Shown one piece after another: positions 35,581 through 47,335 of a stretch of DNA of 64,000 bases (position 1 is its first letter; every line of letters begins with the position of its first letter). The translations under genes were made by a program, and so were the position numbers. The notes beneath the pieces are model-generated. The model was given only the letters and a program-made list of their open reading frames with translations. It ran no database searches and was not told the DNA's origin. Location: the NCBI RefSeq assembly GCF_964355755.1, contig NC_092675.1:18049912-18113911 (forward strand). The letters run 5' to 3'. This DNA comes from Antedon mediterranea. Its lineage: Eukaryota; Echinodermata; Crinoidea; Comatulida; Antedonidae.

Positions 35581-35601
35581 ACATTTAGTACAAAAGTATG
35601 G

Positions 35602-37136
35602 CAACCAGGCGCTAATGCAGTTTCGTACCCACCCCTTAAAATTACTCAAAATGATTTCAATACTTCATCTAGCCTACTCACGAGTTGTCTACAGCATTCA
35701 GCAAGCATAAAATGGTAAAATATCGATAATTTCTTATTTATAACTATCTTTAATCAATTAATAATTGAGCACCCTTCAGAAATCCATCGCCAGCTTAGCT
35801 TCGCGAAAATCATCGCTAGGCCTGCCGATGAAAGTACGGAGGCCTCATAGGGCATCGATCTATAGAGGACACTGTTATGATCATATTATGGCGATAATAA
35901 AATAATTTTTACATGTTCCTCGTGAAACGGATTTTAAGTTTTTTTCATAAAGAAATATTTTGTGTTTAATTATGTTGTTAATTTTTAGAACTTCTATTTA
36001 TTTTGAATATTGTGTGTTATTGTCTTGTCAAATTATATTTTTTGTAAGGGTCCCTAATGATCAGCTTCGGCTGGATAGACCACCCTCATAAAATATTGTT
36101 GAAATAAATTAATGAATAGTTGCTTCATTATGTAATGTTTTATTTGATTTTATTTTAATAAACACAACAGGAAAGAAGATAAAAAAGAAGAAATGAAAGA
36201 CATGAAATGATGTATTCAGTGTCAGCAGAAGTAAAATAAATTCTAGTAATTGATGGAAAACATTTTTATTATAATTATTGTATTACTGTACATTACATTT
36301 CAATAAATTATATCTTTCTGTTTTTGTTGCATTTCCTATTTCCATGTATTTGAAGAGGTCTTTCATAGGTGAATAAAAAATGTTAATTAATAATAATATA
36401 CTTCTATAAAATCTTAAAACAGGGAAACCATTAGCGTTTCTAGTATAGCTAGTGATAACAAATACTAAAACAATTAATTCGTCATAGCTTGATTATTGTG
36501 TTATAACATTAACAATGTAACTCAGGAATGAAGTACTGTAATTCTTTTTATTCATTTCATTTATTTATTTGACCTACAAACCATAATGTAAAATAAACTA
36601 AAACAGAGGAAAATTGGTCAGTACTTATATCTTCAAGAGTCAGCAGTTCCATATTTATCTTCTTTTATGTGTGAAATTCTACTAGTAAAATGAAAGAACA
36701 AATTAAAAACATAACATAATTATGATGATACCCACAATGATGAATACAGCAATTGTATAGTAGTACTTTTCTTTATTAAAAATACGAAACGCATGTCGGA
36801 AATAATGAAAATTATAATTATTTGGTGCGTGCTTTAAACGTTAGTAACTACGCCCTCTATAGAACGCAACTGTTTACTCTATTAATAGAGTTAATGTCCT
36901 GTGAGGCCTCCGTACTTTTATCGGCAGGCCTAGCGATGATTTTCGCGAAGCTAAGCTGGCGATGTATTTCCGAAGGGTGCTCAGTATTAATTGATTAAAA
37001 ATAGTTTTAAATAAAAAAATTTCGATTTTTTACAATTTTATGATTGCAGAATGTTGTAGACAACTCGTGAGTAGGTTGGATGAAGATTTTGAGTAATTTT
37101 AAGGGGTGGGTACGAAACTGCATTAGCGCCCAACCA
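35602..37136. mobile_element. 1.5-kb foldback element with ~270-bp inverted arms and CAACCA flanks
   Basis: Arm 35,608-35,869 and arm 36,854-37,130 are inverted copies (estimated >80% alike). Shared words include GGCGCTAATGCAGTTTCGTA, CCACCCCTTAAAATTACTCA, ACTCACGAGTTGTCTAC, GCCAGCTTAGCTTCGCGAAA and GATGAAAGTACGGAGGCCTC. The outer ends (GGCGCTAATG / CATTAGCGCC) abut a CAACCA direct repeat (35,602-35,607; 37,131-37,136), which looks like a 6-bp TSD. The 984-bp core has no ORF. It sits midway between two divergent genes (HERC-B minus, coiled-coil gene plus), so each gene has the same arm, in the same relative orientation, upstream of it. That would also fit a mirrored promoter. Confidence 0.72.
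36040..36115. repeat. Retrotransposon 3'UTR-like fragment (second copy at ~10,735-10,805)
   Basis: Both places share AGGGTCCC(T/A)AATGATCA, GCTGGAT(A/G)GA, CACCCTCAT(A/T)AAATAT. This looks like the 3' end of a non-LTR family. Confidence 0.6.
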
Positions 37137-38140
37137 CTCATGGACATACCACAGATTGTGTTATTTTTCTGCTTGGCAGCTAGGCTAAAATGTTATGAAG
37201 ACAGAACCGACAGAATAACCCAGAGCTCTCAGGCCTCCTAACGGTCTCTGGGCCGTGATCAATCAAGAAACTTAAACCAGTCTAGCGCCATCTATTTTGC
37301 CCTCTAAAAAAAAAAGTATTACGTAACCATTGATGTGTGATTTTAGGGGAATTTCCAAAAATATATTTATATTGCAAGTACAGTCATTATATTGTTTCTT
37401 TTGGTAATAAAGCCCACTGTAAGCAGTCTCTTAATAGTTTTGTGGTAAGTATATATGGCATATACATTTTCAACAGCATATATTTACCTTGATCATTTTG
37501 TTTTAGGCCTAGGCCTACCTAGCTAGGCCTAGGTATGTACGTAGGAAGGAGCGGCCGCAACGTGACCTTCTCTGCCTAGTAGTACCATATAAGCCTATAG
37601 TTAGATTCTTGAATGTATACGAAATTTATGCACTGTTTTTTTTTTGTGTTTGGAATATGTGTTAGTTATGAATTATTAAATTTAATCCTGTGTAGTTATA
37701 TGTTTTTTTTCTGTCCTATTATCATGCATCATAATAGTGTATATTAATGAGAGATTTTAGATTCAGCAGTAAGTAAACCATATTTCAAAATTATTCTACT
37801 ACAGTAACTACATTGTGTTTACTCTTCAATCTGTTTATGCAATTATTTAGCAAGCTTTTGAGGGTAATCATGCACACTGTTTAATGCAGTGACTGCCTCA
37901 TGTAACTTCTAGATTTAAGGATACAAACATTATACTGTACAGTAACTTAACTGCAGTCGAGGAATTGACGTGATCCCTAACTACAATTTTGGAGTTTAAT
38001 ATCTTCTATTTTTAGACAAAGGGACAAAACCTATTGTATTGAATATACTAATATGTTCCTGTTGTATTGTGATTTGTGGCCTTTGTGAAAGTTAACTTTT
38101 AACCTTGTAACATATATTTTTTTCTTAAACCTAAAAATAG
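37137..38140 (+). promoter_or_regulatory. Probable 5' region of the coiled-coil gene
   Basis: The first coding exon begins after an acceptor-like TAAAAATAG at 38,140, three bases before the ATG, so a non-coding exon should lie upstream. A strong donor, GTG|GTAAGTAT, is at about 37,444. No TATA box was identified. Otherwise only AGGCCTA motifs are seen. Confidence 0.35.
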
Positions 38141-38143
38141 AAA

Positions 38144-41100
38144 ATGTCTGACAATTTGGATCCAGAATTAAGACAATTTTTGGCAGATAATGTCACAAGA
38201 TTACAAAAATTAAACATTGAACGTGATGAAGCAACGCATGCGATGAAAAAGTTAACATCTTTGTTACAAACGACAAGATTGTCGTTAAATTCCTATAAAG
38301 AAAAAAGTGATATGTATGAACTTATGGTGTTACGAGATGGTAGCCATATTAAGCGCTTGAAGAAAATAATTTCCAAGAAAGAAAGAGAGATTTTGAACTT
38401 AAAATCTGCTAGGAAAAGTTCGGAGTATGGAGATGATGATCTTGAAACTGATGGAGTAGAGCCAGACGTAGAAAAACAAACAAGTACAAGTGTAAGCATA
38501 CTATTTCTACTTGACTGCTTATTTTAGCGCATATTCTTTCTACTTAAGCGCGTATTCAAGAACTGCTCAATGTACAAGATTATAATTGAAACAGTTTGGC
38601 CAGTTTTTGGTATTGAAAATGATTTTAATAATTGGTTTTTCAAAAAATTGCTTCCTGGTACAGTACATGTTCAAAGCACTTACAAAGTACAAACCTTTTT
38701 TCTTTCGTAAAATGCAGAGTGCTGAACTATTTTAATGTTCTTTTTTACATTGTACATTTCAAAATTTTAAGTGGAATCATGAATTATTGAATCCGCCTAT
38801 GACCCATTTGACACTTGTTATGTCATGTGTTTGGCCATTATTTTCTTTATCATTCTAGCATAAATTGTTGAAATACACACGCTAATATAGTATAATGTTA
38901 CTTTTTTAAAGACGTTTTTACACATGTGTTTGGCAATTGTGTTCCTCATCATTCTACCATATGTAGAATTGTTAAAATAAAAAAACTAACAATAAAACAC
39001 TTTTTTTTAAAGTATTAATTTATGAGGCAGTCAAATACAGTAGGTGAATAGATAAGGAATAAACTGCATTATTATCATATTATTACCAAAACTAAAACTA
39101 TTAAATTAATACTGTATTTTCATATATACCATTAGTATCATGTAACAAGATCAGTACTAGTGATATTTCAAAACAAATTGTTATTTTTAGAAAGATGGTG
39201 AACCAATAATTAGTGATGTAAAGCCAGATGCATCTGAATTTGTCTATGGAATTTCTCATGAAGTTTATGACCAACTCCTGCGAGATCATATTCAACTTAA
39301 AAAGGAATTAGAAAATTTGATACAAGCAGAAAAGATTAATCCTAGCAAATACATGGTTAGTACATGGAGGTATAAAAATCTCCATGGTTAGTATGAACAT
39401 ATTTCATTTGTTGCATCAGAATCCAATAATATAAGCAGCATCATACCACAATGTTTACAAACATATGGTGATTCATGTTGGAATTTTATGTAATGGTAAA
39501 AATGTTTATTATGAAATAATTCTTGTCATTATGAAACTAGTTTTTAAACTAAACAAGCTCTCAACAATATTTTTTTTTTTAATTACTCTAGGAAACCAGT
39601 TAAAAAACAGTTTCCTAGGCGGTCTGGATTGGAATCAATTTGTTTTTTTTTAGATTATTTCTAACTCCTACTGGCAATAAAAAACCTGTACTTTCAAGAA
39701 TGTGTTTAACCACATTCTCTATCAATAGAAATAGAAGCAATTAATATGAAGTCACTGAAAGTGGAAATTCCATAAAACCATAAATAACATCTGACCTTGT
39801 TTAACTACCCTGGGAAAAATACCCTGGATCATTATTATTTCTGAAACATGATAAATAAAATGCTGCCCTGGGAAATTAACCATGGATCTTGTTATTTGTA
39901 GCTTGTATTGAATTTAATCATAAATTACCATATACACTAGCTAAACTTGTACTATAAATTAATATGATATTCACGCGGTATGCCGGAAAACTTATTTTTA
40001 ATGTGTGTATACAGTATTACCTATATCTCAGACTTTTGATTCATCAGTATTTATTCAAAGTAGGCCTATAGTGTGTATTCTACACTTTGGTCGAAATAAA
40101 ATTAAAAAAAAAACCTTTAAACAAAAGATTTCAGTCTTTTTATGAGTGCATGAAAGTACATTTTGTGTTAGTTTTAAGAACAAATTTAAATTCATACTTT
40201 CATTTTGGTAATTTTTGGTTTTTACATAACCACACAATTAATAGAAAAATTGAATGGTATTGTATACTTCTTTTTATTGTTTGGATAATTTAACCTAGAT
40301 TATTAGGTAACCTTATAATTCAATGTGTACATTACTAATCTTTATTGTGAATACAGTACTTAATACACTGTTAGAGGTTGTGCTCATTTGTTTGATTTCC
40401 CTCTAGTATGTGTAGCCTACATCTATATGGTTCTCAGAAGCTTTATTGATACTAGTACCTTTTTAGTTTATTTAATTTCAAAATTGACATTTGCTGATAG
40501 ATTGTGTATTACATTGTTATCTATTTCTAAGATAAGTAGAAACAATGGAAAAAACATTTGTGTACACATATTTAGATTGATACCAGTTTTAAGTACTCTT
40601 GCTTAAGTATACATTAATTTCTGTTTTCTTTTAACATAGGAAGATGAAGAAAGAAAAGTACTAATAACTCAACTAGAGAGGTCTAATTCTGAACTCAAGA
40701 GTCAGATAAGAAAACTAGATAAAGATTTACAAGATGTTACAAATATTATTAAAAGTGACCCTAGAAGTAATCAATCAAAGGTTTTAGATTTGTCACAACA
40801 GGTAAGTGAGTACCCAATACTTATTGAATACTTTCAATTCAAGCATTTTACTGGTATCCAATATGTATCTCTCAATATTAGAAGAAGAAAAAGCATGTCT
40901 TTGTTATGAATGGAAAACTCTTCTTTTTAAACTTGGATTGGAGATTGCAAAAAAAATATAGAGGGAGTCTTTTCATTGTTTTCGGTTCTTGATAGAAATG
41001 CTTTTTCATGATTGGCTATTTCTTTTTGAGAATTCAAAATCATTAACAATTATCAGGATGTGTTCAGTTGCTTTATTCCCCTTCAAGTGAATATTTTATT

Positions 41101-44100
41101 TTGTTTATATTTTATTTCAGTTAAAATCTTTAGAAGATAAATATAAAAGGCAAGAAATTCTATTACATTGTATGGAAGACAAATGTCAGGATTTAGCTAC
41201 TAAGTTATTAGAGTTAAAAGAATCAAGAAAAGATAATGTAACACCTAAAGAAATAGAACATTCTGGCGCAGCCTTTTCTGCCACAGTGGCCAAGGTAGGA
41301 TTGTTTAAATGCAATTTACTTTCACCTTTCTGCCACAGTGGCCAAGGTAGGATTGTTTAAATGCAATTTACTTTCACCTTTCTGCCACAGTGGCCAAGGT
41401 AGGATTGTTTAAATGCAATTTACTTTCACCTTTCTGCCACAGTGGCCAAGGTAGGATTGTCTAAATGCAATTTACTTTCACCTTTCTGCCACAGTGGCCA
41501 AGGTAGGATTGTTTAAATGCAATTTACTTTCACCTTTCTGCCACAGTGGCCAAGGTAGGATTGTCTAAATGCAATTTACTTTCACCTTTCTATATATATT
41601 TACATTATATTGTTTGCAGGGTGAAAACATTGATACACATAAATCAATATATTTACATTATTTATAACATCTATGAAATAAAAACAAGAAAAATAATTTT
41701 ATTAATAAAATTTATAAAAACGGTAGTTTTATATAAGCACCTAATACAATGTTATTACGAGCTTTACACACAAAAATAATCCATAAAATATCATAAGAAA
41801 AAAAGAAGAAAACCAGAGAAACTATTGAAGATGGGAATTGATTTCCTGAAACATGTTTGTATGTATCGTAAGTTTACTACTAAAACGTGTAGTATTATTT
41901 ATTGAATTGAATTGAAATTTATATTTATACTGGGTAACCTCTTCAGTCAAAGACTGGTCTCCCAGAGGGCCCAGTTGCTGATCAGTGGCTGTGATGTACT
42001 CATACACCGGGGTAACCCCCTACTCGTCTCGAAATATGTACTAGGTTCTTTAAAGTGCACACTTAATGTTCCTCAGTACTCCTGACCCTCGGAAATACAA
42101 ATTATTTTTAACAATTTTTTCTTTTATTATGTAGTGTGATAATTCTGAATCAACTGTGACAGTAGATCAGGAAGTCAAAGATTTGAGAATTAGCAACAGT
42201 GCGCTCCAGTCAAGTCTTGAAAAAAGTCATCAAAGGCAAAAACTGTTGACTGAAAAACTGAAATCTGCTGAAATAAAATCACAGGTAATCAAAGTACCGC
42301 AGCAGTATTGCATCTTCCGACCGCAATGTTCATCCTAAGGATCCCTCGCTTTCAAGGAATGGATAGAAAATTTTATTGATTATAATAATTATTATAGTTT
42401 TCATGTCTTCTTGAGCCCTTGCAGGTTTCTATGGAATAACTTATGTATATTTAGTTATTATCAGAGATAGTATGGGAAAAAAAAGGAATACGGTATTATT
42501 ATTATATACTGGTCAAGTAAACTGACCAGTCCATCTTTCAACTTAAGAAAATATTCTATTCATTCTACTAACATTCATTATTTGTAGACTGAATACTGTA
42601 CAAACACTATGTAAGTCTCTTTTAGTTAACTAAAGTCGAAAAATATTAAACACAAATTTGCATAAGGTTGTGCTTCAAAAGCACTTGGTTTACTATGCTG
42701 ATTTTTTTAAATAGCATTTTATTTGGGACCTCATGACATTTATTGTAGGCTATTTTCTGCCAAATATATTTCTAAAATTTGAAATTTTAACTTTGTTATT
42801 GTAACAGATTTTTGAACAGCAGTATCAATCACTATTAAGAGCTCCGAAAGAAAATAAACAAGTTGTTGACAAGTGTGAAAAATGCTCTGATATGGGAAAA
42901 AAAAATGAAGAATTAAAAAAGGAAAATGAAGAACAGAAACAAATTAATGGACACCAAAGTGCACAGGTATTTATCTTAATTTTTATATAACAACAATTTG
43001 TTTTTGTTTCATACGCATTCAACAGCAAGATAGTTGGCAATTAAATAATGGATAAACTGTAATTCATCATGTTATAAAGTCCATGTAGTAGAAAGAGTTA
43101 CTTACAACCCTGGCACTAGGTCAGGATTGAACCTCGGACCTTGAGTTTGGGAGGCAAGTGTGTTTAGAGTCAAGCGGTTAAGGCTGATAAACTTAAGGCT
43201 GAGGCCCAGTGTGTTGGGCGTTGGACTACTGATCGTGAGACCGAGGTTCGAATCCAACTCTCGCTGCATTGCTTGTATCCGTAGCCAAGATACTTTACTT
43301 ACGTTTTCCTCTCTCCAGCCAGGTGTATAAATGGGTACCTGGTTAGATCAAGACACAACTTTGCGCTGATTACTAGCTGCATTATGGAAGCATGTTTCCA
43401 TACTTGTTTGATCCAAAAAAAATGACTGGGGTAATAATGTTCAGCGCATTGAGAGCTTGCTTATATGCGCTTTATAAGAATGAACTATTATTATTATTAT
43501 TAAATACCATTCACATTGAATGAGTGGCCGAGCGGTTAAGACAGTGGAACCGTAATTACGTAGCCATAACATCGGCAGGGGTTCGAGGCTCACTCACTCC
43601 ATGGTTCTGGTGGTAGAATGAGTCTTCTCGGATAAGGACTATAAACCGTAGGTCCAGTGTACACATCTAGCTCGTGTGCACTTTAAAGAACCTAGTACAT
43701 CTTTCAAGACAAGTAGGGAGTTACCCCGGTGTATTAGTACATCACAGCCACTGATCACCAACTGGGCCCTCTGGGAGACCAGTCTTTAACTGAAGAGGTT
43801 GCCCAGTATAAAGATATATTTCAATGGGTTTTATGAATTCTAAGAGCTGCTTTTGTAAAAGTAAAATATAAAGTTATTTTTCAATTTGTTACAGTTAACT
43901 GTTTATATTGAAGACTATAACCAATCAAGACTGGAAATAACAAATTTGAAGAAAAGAAATGAATCTGAAGTGTCACAATGGAAATTAAATTACACCAAAT
44001 TGAGTGAAGAAGTAAGTTCAAATGTTTTTACTGTTTTGTTCAACTCTTTATTAATGTTTTCCATTTCTATACTATTTCTATATTAGAAAACTAAGCGTAG

Positions 44101-44878
44101 TCATAAGAAAATTCATTTACTGTCCTTCTTAAAGGTGACAAAAACATACACAAGATGCGCTACATAAACAAAGTCTTAAGTTTTTTGGAAGTGGATTTGT
44201 GGAATAAATCCTGGCATTTGGAACACAGGCTAAGGATGTTAACCACCAAGTCCAAAAATTATTATAGTCAGTAGCGTAATGGCTATGAGCGGTCTATGGC
44301 TAAACCCAGGTGGCCCCAGAGCAGTGCCTAAAGGGAAAAACAGACATTAAAATATGTCGAAAGAGGCTAAAAACGCCCGACCTCCGGTGTTGGAAAGCCA
44401 CTTAGGGTTCCTAAACCAGAGGCCTCTGCATTACTTCACTGATTACAGTACTGTATATATGTACGTAGAAAGATACGTTGACAACCGCAGTTTGTTTTGT
44501 TTTATTACAACTGAAATTATGAATGAATAATAATGAATTTAAATACATTTTTTGCAGTTGGAAAAAATGAAAAAGGCTTTAGAATCACAACAGCAGGTAA
44601 ATTCAAGGCTCAGAGCTGAAAATGTAAGAAGACGGGCTCCGACAGTACCTGAGCCATATCAACAACAAAGCTGGGCTGACTCGTCCTACCAACAACCAAT
44701 TATAGATGTTTGTGATGAAACACAAAACTCTTCTTCTAATCGCACCCGTCGTGAAGCTGCTACAGCTCCTTACCACAGCACCACCACTGAGCTTGTATGC
44801 CCGCGCTGTAAACGGGAATTCCCACAATATCAAGAGACAGAGTTTAATATACATATGGGGCGTTGTTTACACGATTGA
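38144..44878 (+). CDS. Coiled-coil protein with C-terminal CEP55-type zinc finger (NEMO/optineurin/CEP55 class), 8 coding exons
   Basis: Predicted 531 residues. Exons: 38144-38491, 39191-39355, 40640-40801, 41121-41294, 42135-42284, 42808-42966, 43895-44011, 44558-44878 (TGA). Every intron is phase 0, so each exon adds whole codons. The protein is almost all Lys/Glu/Gln/Leu coiled coil. Exon 7 carries VYIEDYNQSRLEITNLKKRN, laid out like the ubiquitin-binding UBAN/NOA motif (DFxxER type) though its key residues are only partly kept. The C-terminus is a CCHC finger: C506, C509, H524, C528 (CPRCKREFP...IHMGRC). Its spacing (Pro, nine residues, His, three, Cys) is that of CEP55, a midbody/cytokinesis scaffold, and differs from optineurin. 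Likely role: oligomeric ubiquitin-binding scaffold, cytokinesis or NF-kB/autophagy type. Ortholog identity is inference. Confidence 0.85.
41278..41592 (+). repeat. Six-copy 52-bp tandem repeat spanning an exon-intron junction
   Basis: CCACAGTGGCCAAGGTAGGA starts at 41,281, 41,333, 41,385, 41,437, 41,489 and 41,541, an exact 52-bp period, almost without mutation. Copies 4 and 6 have GTCTAAAT where copies 1, 2, 3 and 5 have GTTTAAAT. Copy 1 contains the end of coding exon 4 (GTG GCC AAG) and its donor GTAGGA. Each later copy therefore repeats the donor, and the unit end TTTCACCTTTCTGCCACAG makes a fair acceptor in front of TGGCCAAG. Confidence 0.95.
41925..42085 (-). mobile_element. tRNA-derived SINE family S1, partial minus-strand copy
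   Basis: Tail half of the S1 inverse: TACTGGGTAACCTCTTCAGT, AGACTGGTCTCCCAGAGGGC, ACACCGGGGTAACCCCCTAC, TACTAGGTTCTTTAAAGTGC. It lacks the tRNA-like head. It lies ~50 bp upstream of coding exon 5. Confidence 0.8.
43096..43165 (-). repeat. tRNA-like SINE head fragment
   Basis: CTGGCACTAGGTCAGGATTG followed by AACCTCGGACC is the inverse of a B-box region, shared with 30,322-30,395. Confidence 0.5.
43196..43503 (+). mobile_element. tRNA-derived SINE family S2
   Basis: A tRNA-like head with a perfect B-box (GAGGTTCGAATCC, 43,243-43,255) is followed by a body (CAGCCAGGTGTATAAATGGG, TACCTGGTTAGATCAAGAC) and a tail TATGCGCTTTATAAGAATGA with (ATT)n. That tail resembles CR1/L2 3' ends, suggesting the partner LINE for its mobilisation. 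Confidence 0.8.
43521..43830 (+). mobile_element. tRNA-derived SINE family S1, full-length
   Basis: Begins GTGGCCGAGCGGTTAAGACA, a textbook A-box of a Leu/Ser-type tRNA, followed by a B-box-like GGGGTTCGAGGC (~43,577). The body contains ATGAGTCTTCTCGGATAAGG, CTTTAAAGAACCTAGTACAT, GTTACCCCGGTGTATTAGTA and CTGGGAGACCAGTCTTTAAC. Three more copies lie in this window on the minus strand. Confidence 0.85.
44100..44275 (-). mobile_element. tRNA-derived SINE family S3, diverged copy
   Basis: Shares CATACACAAGATGCGCTACA, TAAACA(AA)GTCTT, TTTGGAAGTGGA and GTTAACCACCAAG with the copy nested at 55,224-55,398. It lies in the last intron of the coiled-coil gene. Confidence 0.65.
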
Positions 44879-47335
44879 TCAGATATGAAAAAATTAATCT
44901 GTACATTAACTTTTAAATCAGTATACTGTATATTGTGTTCTATGCTATGATGCCTAGCTACTGTAATTATCATTGTACTTCATGTTTGATAAGTCAAGAA
45001 CTCACATCTGAACCTGAATATTCTATGTATTATAGCTTTGTACACAATACTGTATTTTCTTAGGGCCTACAGCAAAATTTAAATTGCGTTTATTATTTTA
45101 TGCTCTTATAGTAGTAGTAGTATTGTAATTGTAATGTTTAAATTAAATTATTTTAGACAATAATTTTCCTTAAACGTAAGTAAAATTTTGAATTTGTTAT
45201 GATTATTTATTAACAATTTGGTATTACTTTAATTTTATTGTCAGAATCTTGAATTAAAATAGTATAGTATATAAGTGAATTTCTTTTAAAATCAGTTTGG
45301 CTCTTGCTTTTTATTTTTGTTGGCTACGCACTATATACTTTAATTTGCCTCTTATATTATTTAGAAACTGTATTATTTAGTTATGTTGCACATGTGTTTG
45401 AATAATATAGGCTTAAGATAAAATGGTGATGTCAAAATGAAACTATTAAATGTAACATTTTGTGAATTTGTTTGCCTTTTACAACATTCTTGTATACTAA
45501 GTTATTGTAAACTTAGCGTACTACTGTATAATCTATTTGTATAATAATGTATTTTTTTTGTATGCCTACTGAGTAAACCTGTTTGTATTTACTGTATTTG
45601 TATGTTGGCCTACTGAATCTACGTTTATCAAAATGGCACTCTCGAATATACGACAAGTCAATGTTATCCAGAACATAAAGAAACATTAATGCAACATATT
45701 TACTGTACTTTTTATCATTTATTAATTATTTAACAATAATTTGTTTATAATCGTCAGTATAACACACGAAGAGACACGCATTTTCAGCTGAGTTTAACAC
45801 GTGTGCCACGTTTCCATTTTCTCCATGTGGGTTGCTGACAACATTGAACGAATCTTAGTAAAAATACTATTTATTCTAAGTTAACAGTAAAGTAAGCATA
45901 AAGCAATAGGTTATTTGATTACAGTATCTTTTACGATTTGACTGAATGATAATCATTAGGAACGAAGCATCCGGGTTGTCCCTTTCCATTTTCCCCCCTG
46001 TGTCTCAGGCAGGCCAGGAAAGAGTGAAAGTATTGTAATTTCACTCTGGGGAGACCCGACTCAAGATCTAGCAACTCTCTGGAATCCTGCCTTTTTATTC
46101 AGTCAACTCTCCCAATACCGGACACCTTTGGGCTGGCCAAATATGTCTTTTTCATAAAGTTTGGTAGTTGGAATGTATTTTAATGGTTAAAATGAATTTG
46201 GGACTATTTGGAGTTCGAGGAAAGTCTGGTATTGGAAGAATTTCCAGTGTTCGAAGAATCCGGTTTTGGAAGAGTCGACTGATTATTTATATTATCTTGA
46301 ATTGAATATCCATTGTTAATAATGGTATGTCTTAAGTTAGTATTGAGTAACATGCCTTTCTTACCATCATTATTGAAGTGACTAAACAGTGCAAAGCGGA
46401 GCGTAGATGTATTATTTAAGCAGGTTTAATGCTGTATTTTACAAGCCAATATTTTGTATTCTTAAAATTATTGCAAATTTATTATTCCTAGCAGCCTACA
46501 TCGATTTTTCTCACACATTAATAATTTAATGCTTTAATGACATTGACAAACAAGGCACTGGAAATAAATAATTTACAGAAAAAATGAACATAACATTTAA
46601 CAATATGTTATTATTACAACTTTACTTTTACTTAGTTCAAAACACCTTCGCACCAAAATTGTATATGTATAATTTGAATTTGAAGTCACCTATAATGTGT
46701 CGTACAAAAATAATGCGTTACATAATTTTACAAAATTACGAAAAATATAATTAGGCCTACGAATTATAAAAACATATTTTACATAAATACAAATGTATTC
46801 ATCATGTTACGTTGCATAAACGTGGTAGAAATAAATTTAAAATTTAGCCTAATTCTAACAAGAAAATAATACTGTGCAATTTGGACGCGCTGTAGAGTGT
46901 TTTTCTTTTGTGAAATTGCTCCTCTTTGATTAAAACATTGTATCTATGCCGACTGTTTGAAAGAGTTTTTGTTTTTCGTTGACGGAAATCTAGCGGCGTA
47001 AATGGGCTGAGTAAAGTGTCATTGAACCAAGAGTTTATGAAAAAAACACAATGCAAATTCAAACTCATTGTTTATTTTAGTGGAATCACGCTGTTTAAAA
47101 GTAGGCGCACATAAAGTCGACTTACACCTGATTTGCTCTGATTATTTTTTTGTGATCAAGCTCAGGCCTATTCCACATCTTACCGTATATTGTTTATCTT
47201 CCTTATTGCTAACCCGTATATGAGTATAAATTAGGTATAAATTCACAACCATAAGCCCTATTTACATGTTTATACAAGCCATCATATGGCACAATGTCCA
47301 CGATTTCCTAAAACACCACTCTACTGAAAACACTC
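44879..47335. other. Intergenic region (coiled-coil gene 3' flank / FSTL 3' flank)
   Basis: The two genes are convergent here. No ORF of merit. It contains one Tigger/pogo-like MITE (46,099-46,280). A TTTATT at 47,071-47,076 reads AATAAA on the minus strand, ~260 bp past the FSTL stop, and is a plausible polyadenylation signal. Confidence 0.5.
46099..46280. mobile_element. Tigger/pogo-like MITE (~180 bp)
   Basis: Ends CAGTCAACTCTCCCAATACC and its inverse (CCGGTTTTGGAAGAGTCGACTG) match over ~23 bp with CCGGA beyond. The CAGTC start is typical of pogo/Tigger-type termini. ATT flanks both ends. Family call by terminus only. Confidence 0.65.

Noticed and set aside
41278-41592. CRISPR-like array
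   Set aside because: Units are contiguous with no unique spacers, and the host is a eukaryote; it is a minisatellite.
43521-43600. Possible functional tRNA gene (GTGGCCGAGCGGTTAAG)
   Set aside because: The sequence does not close an acceptor stem or T-arm as a tRNA, and the whole ~300-bp unit recurs elsewhere, so it is a SINE head.
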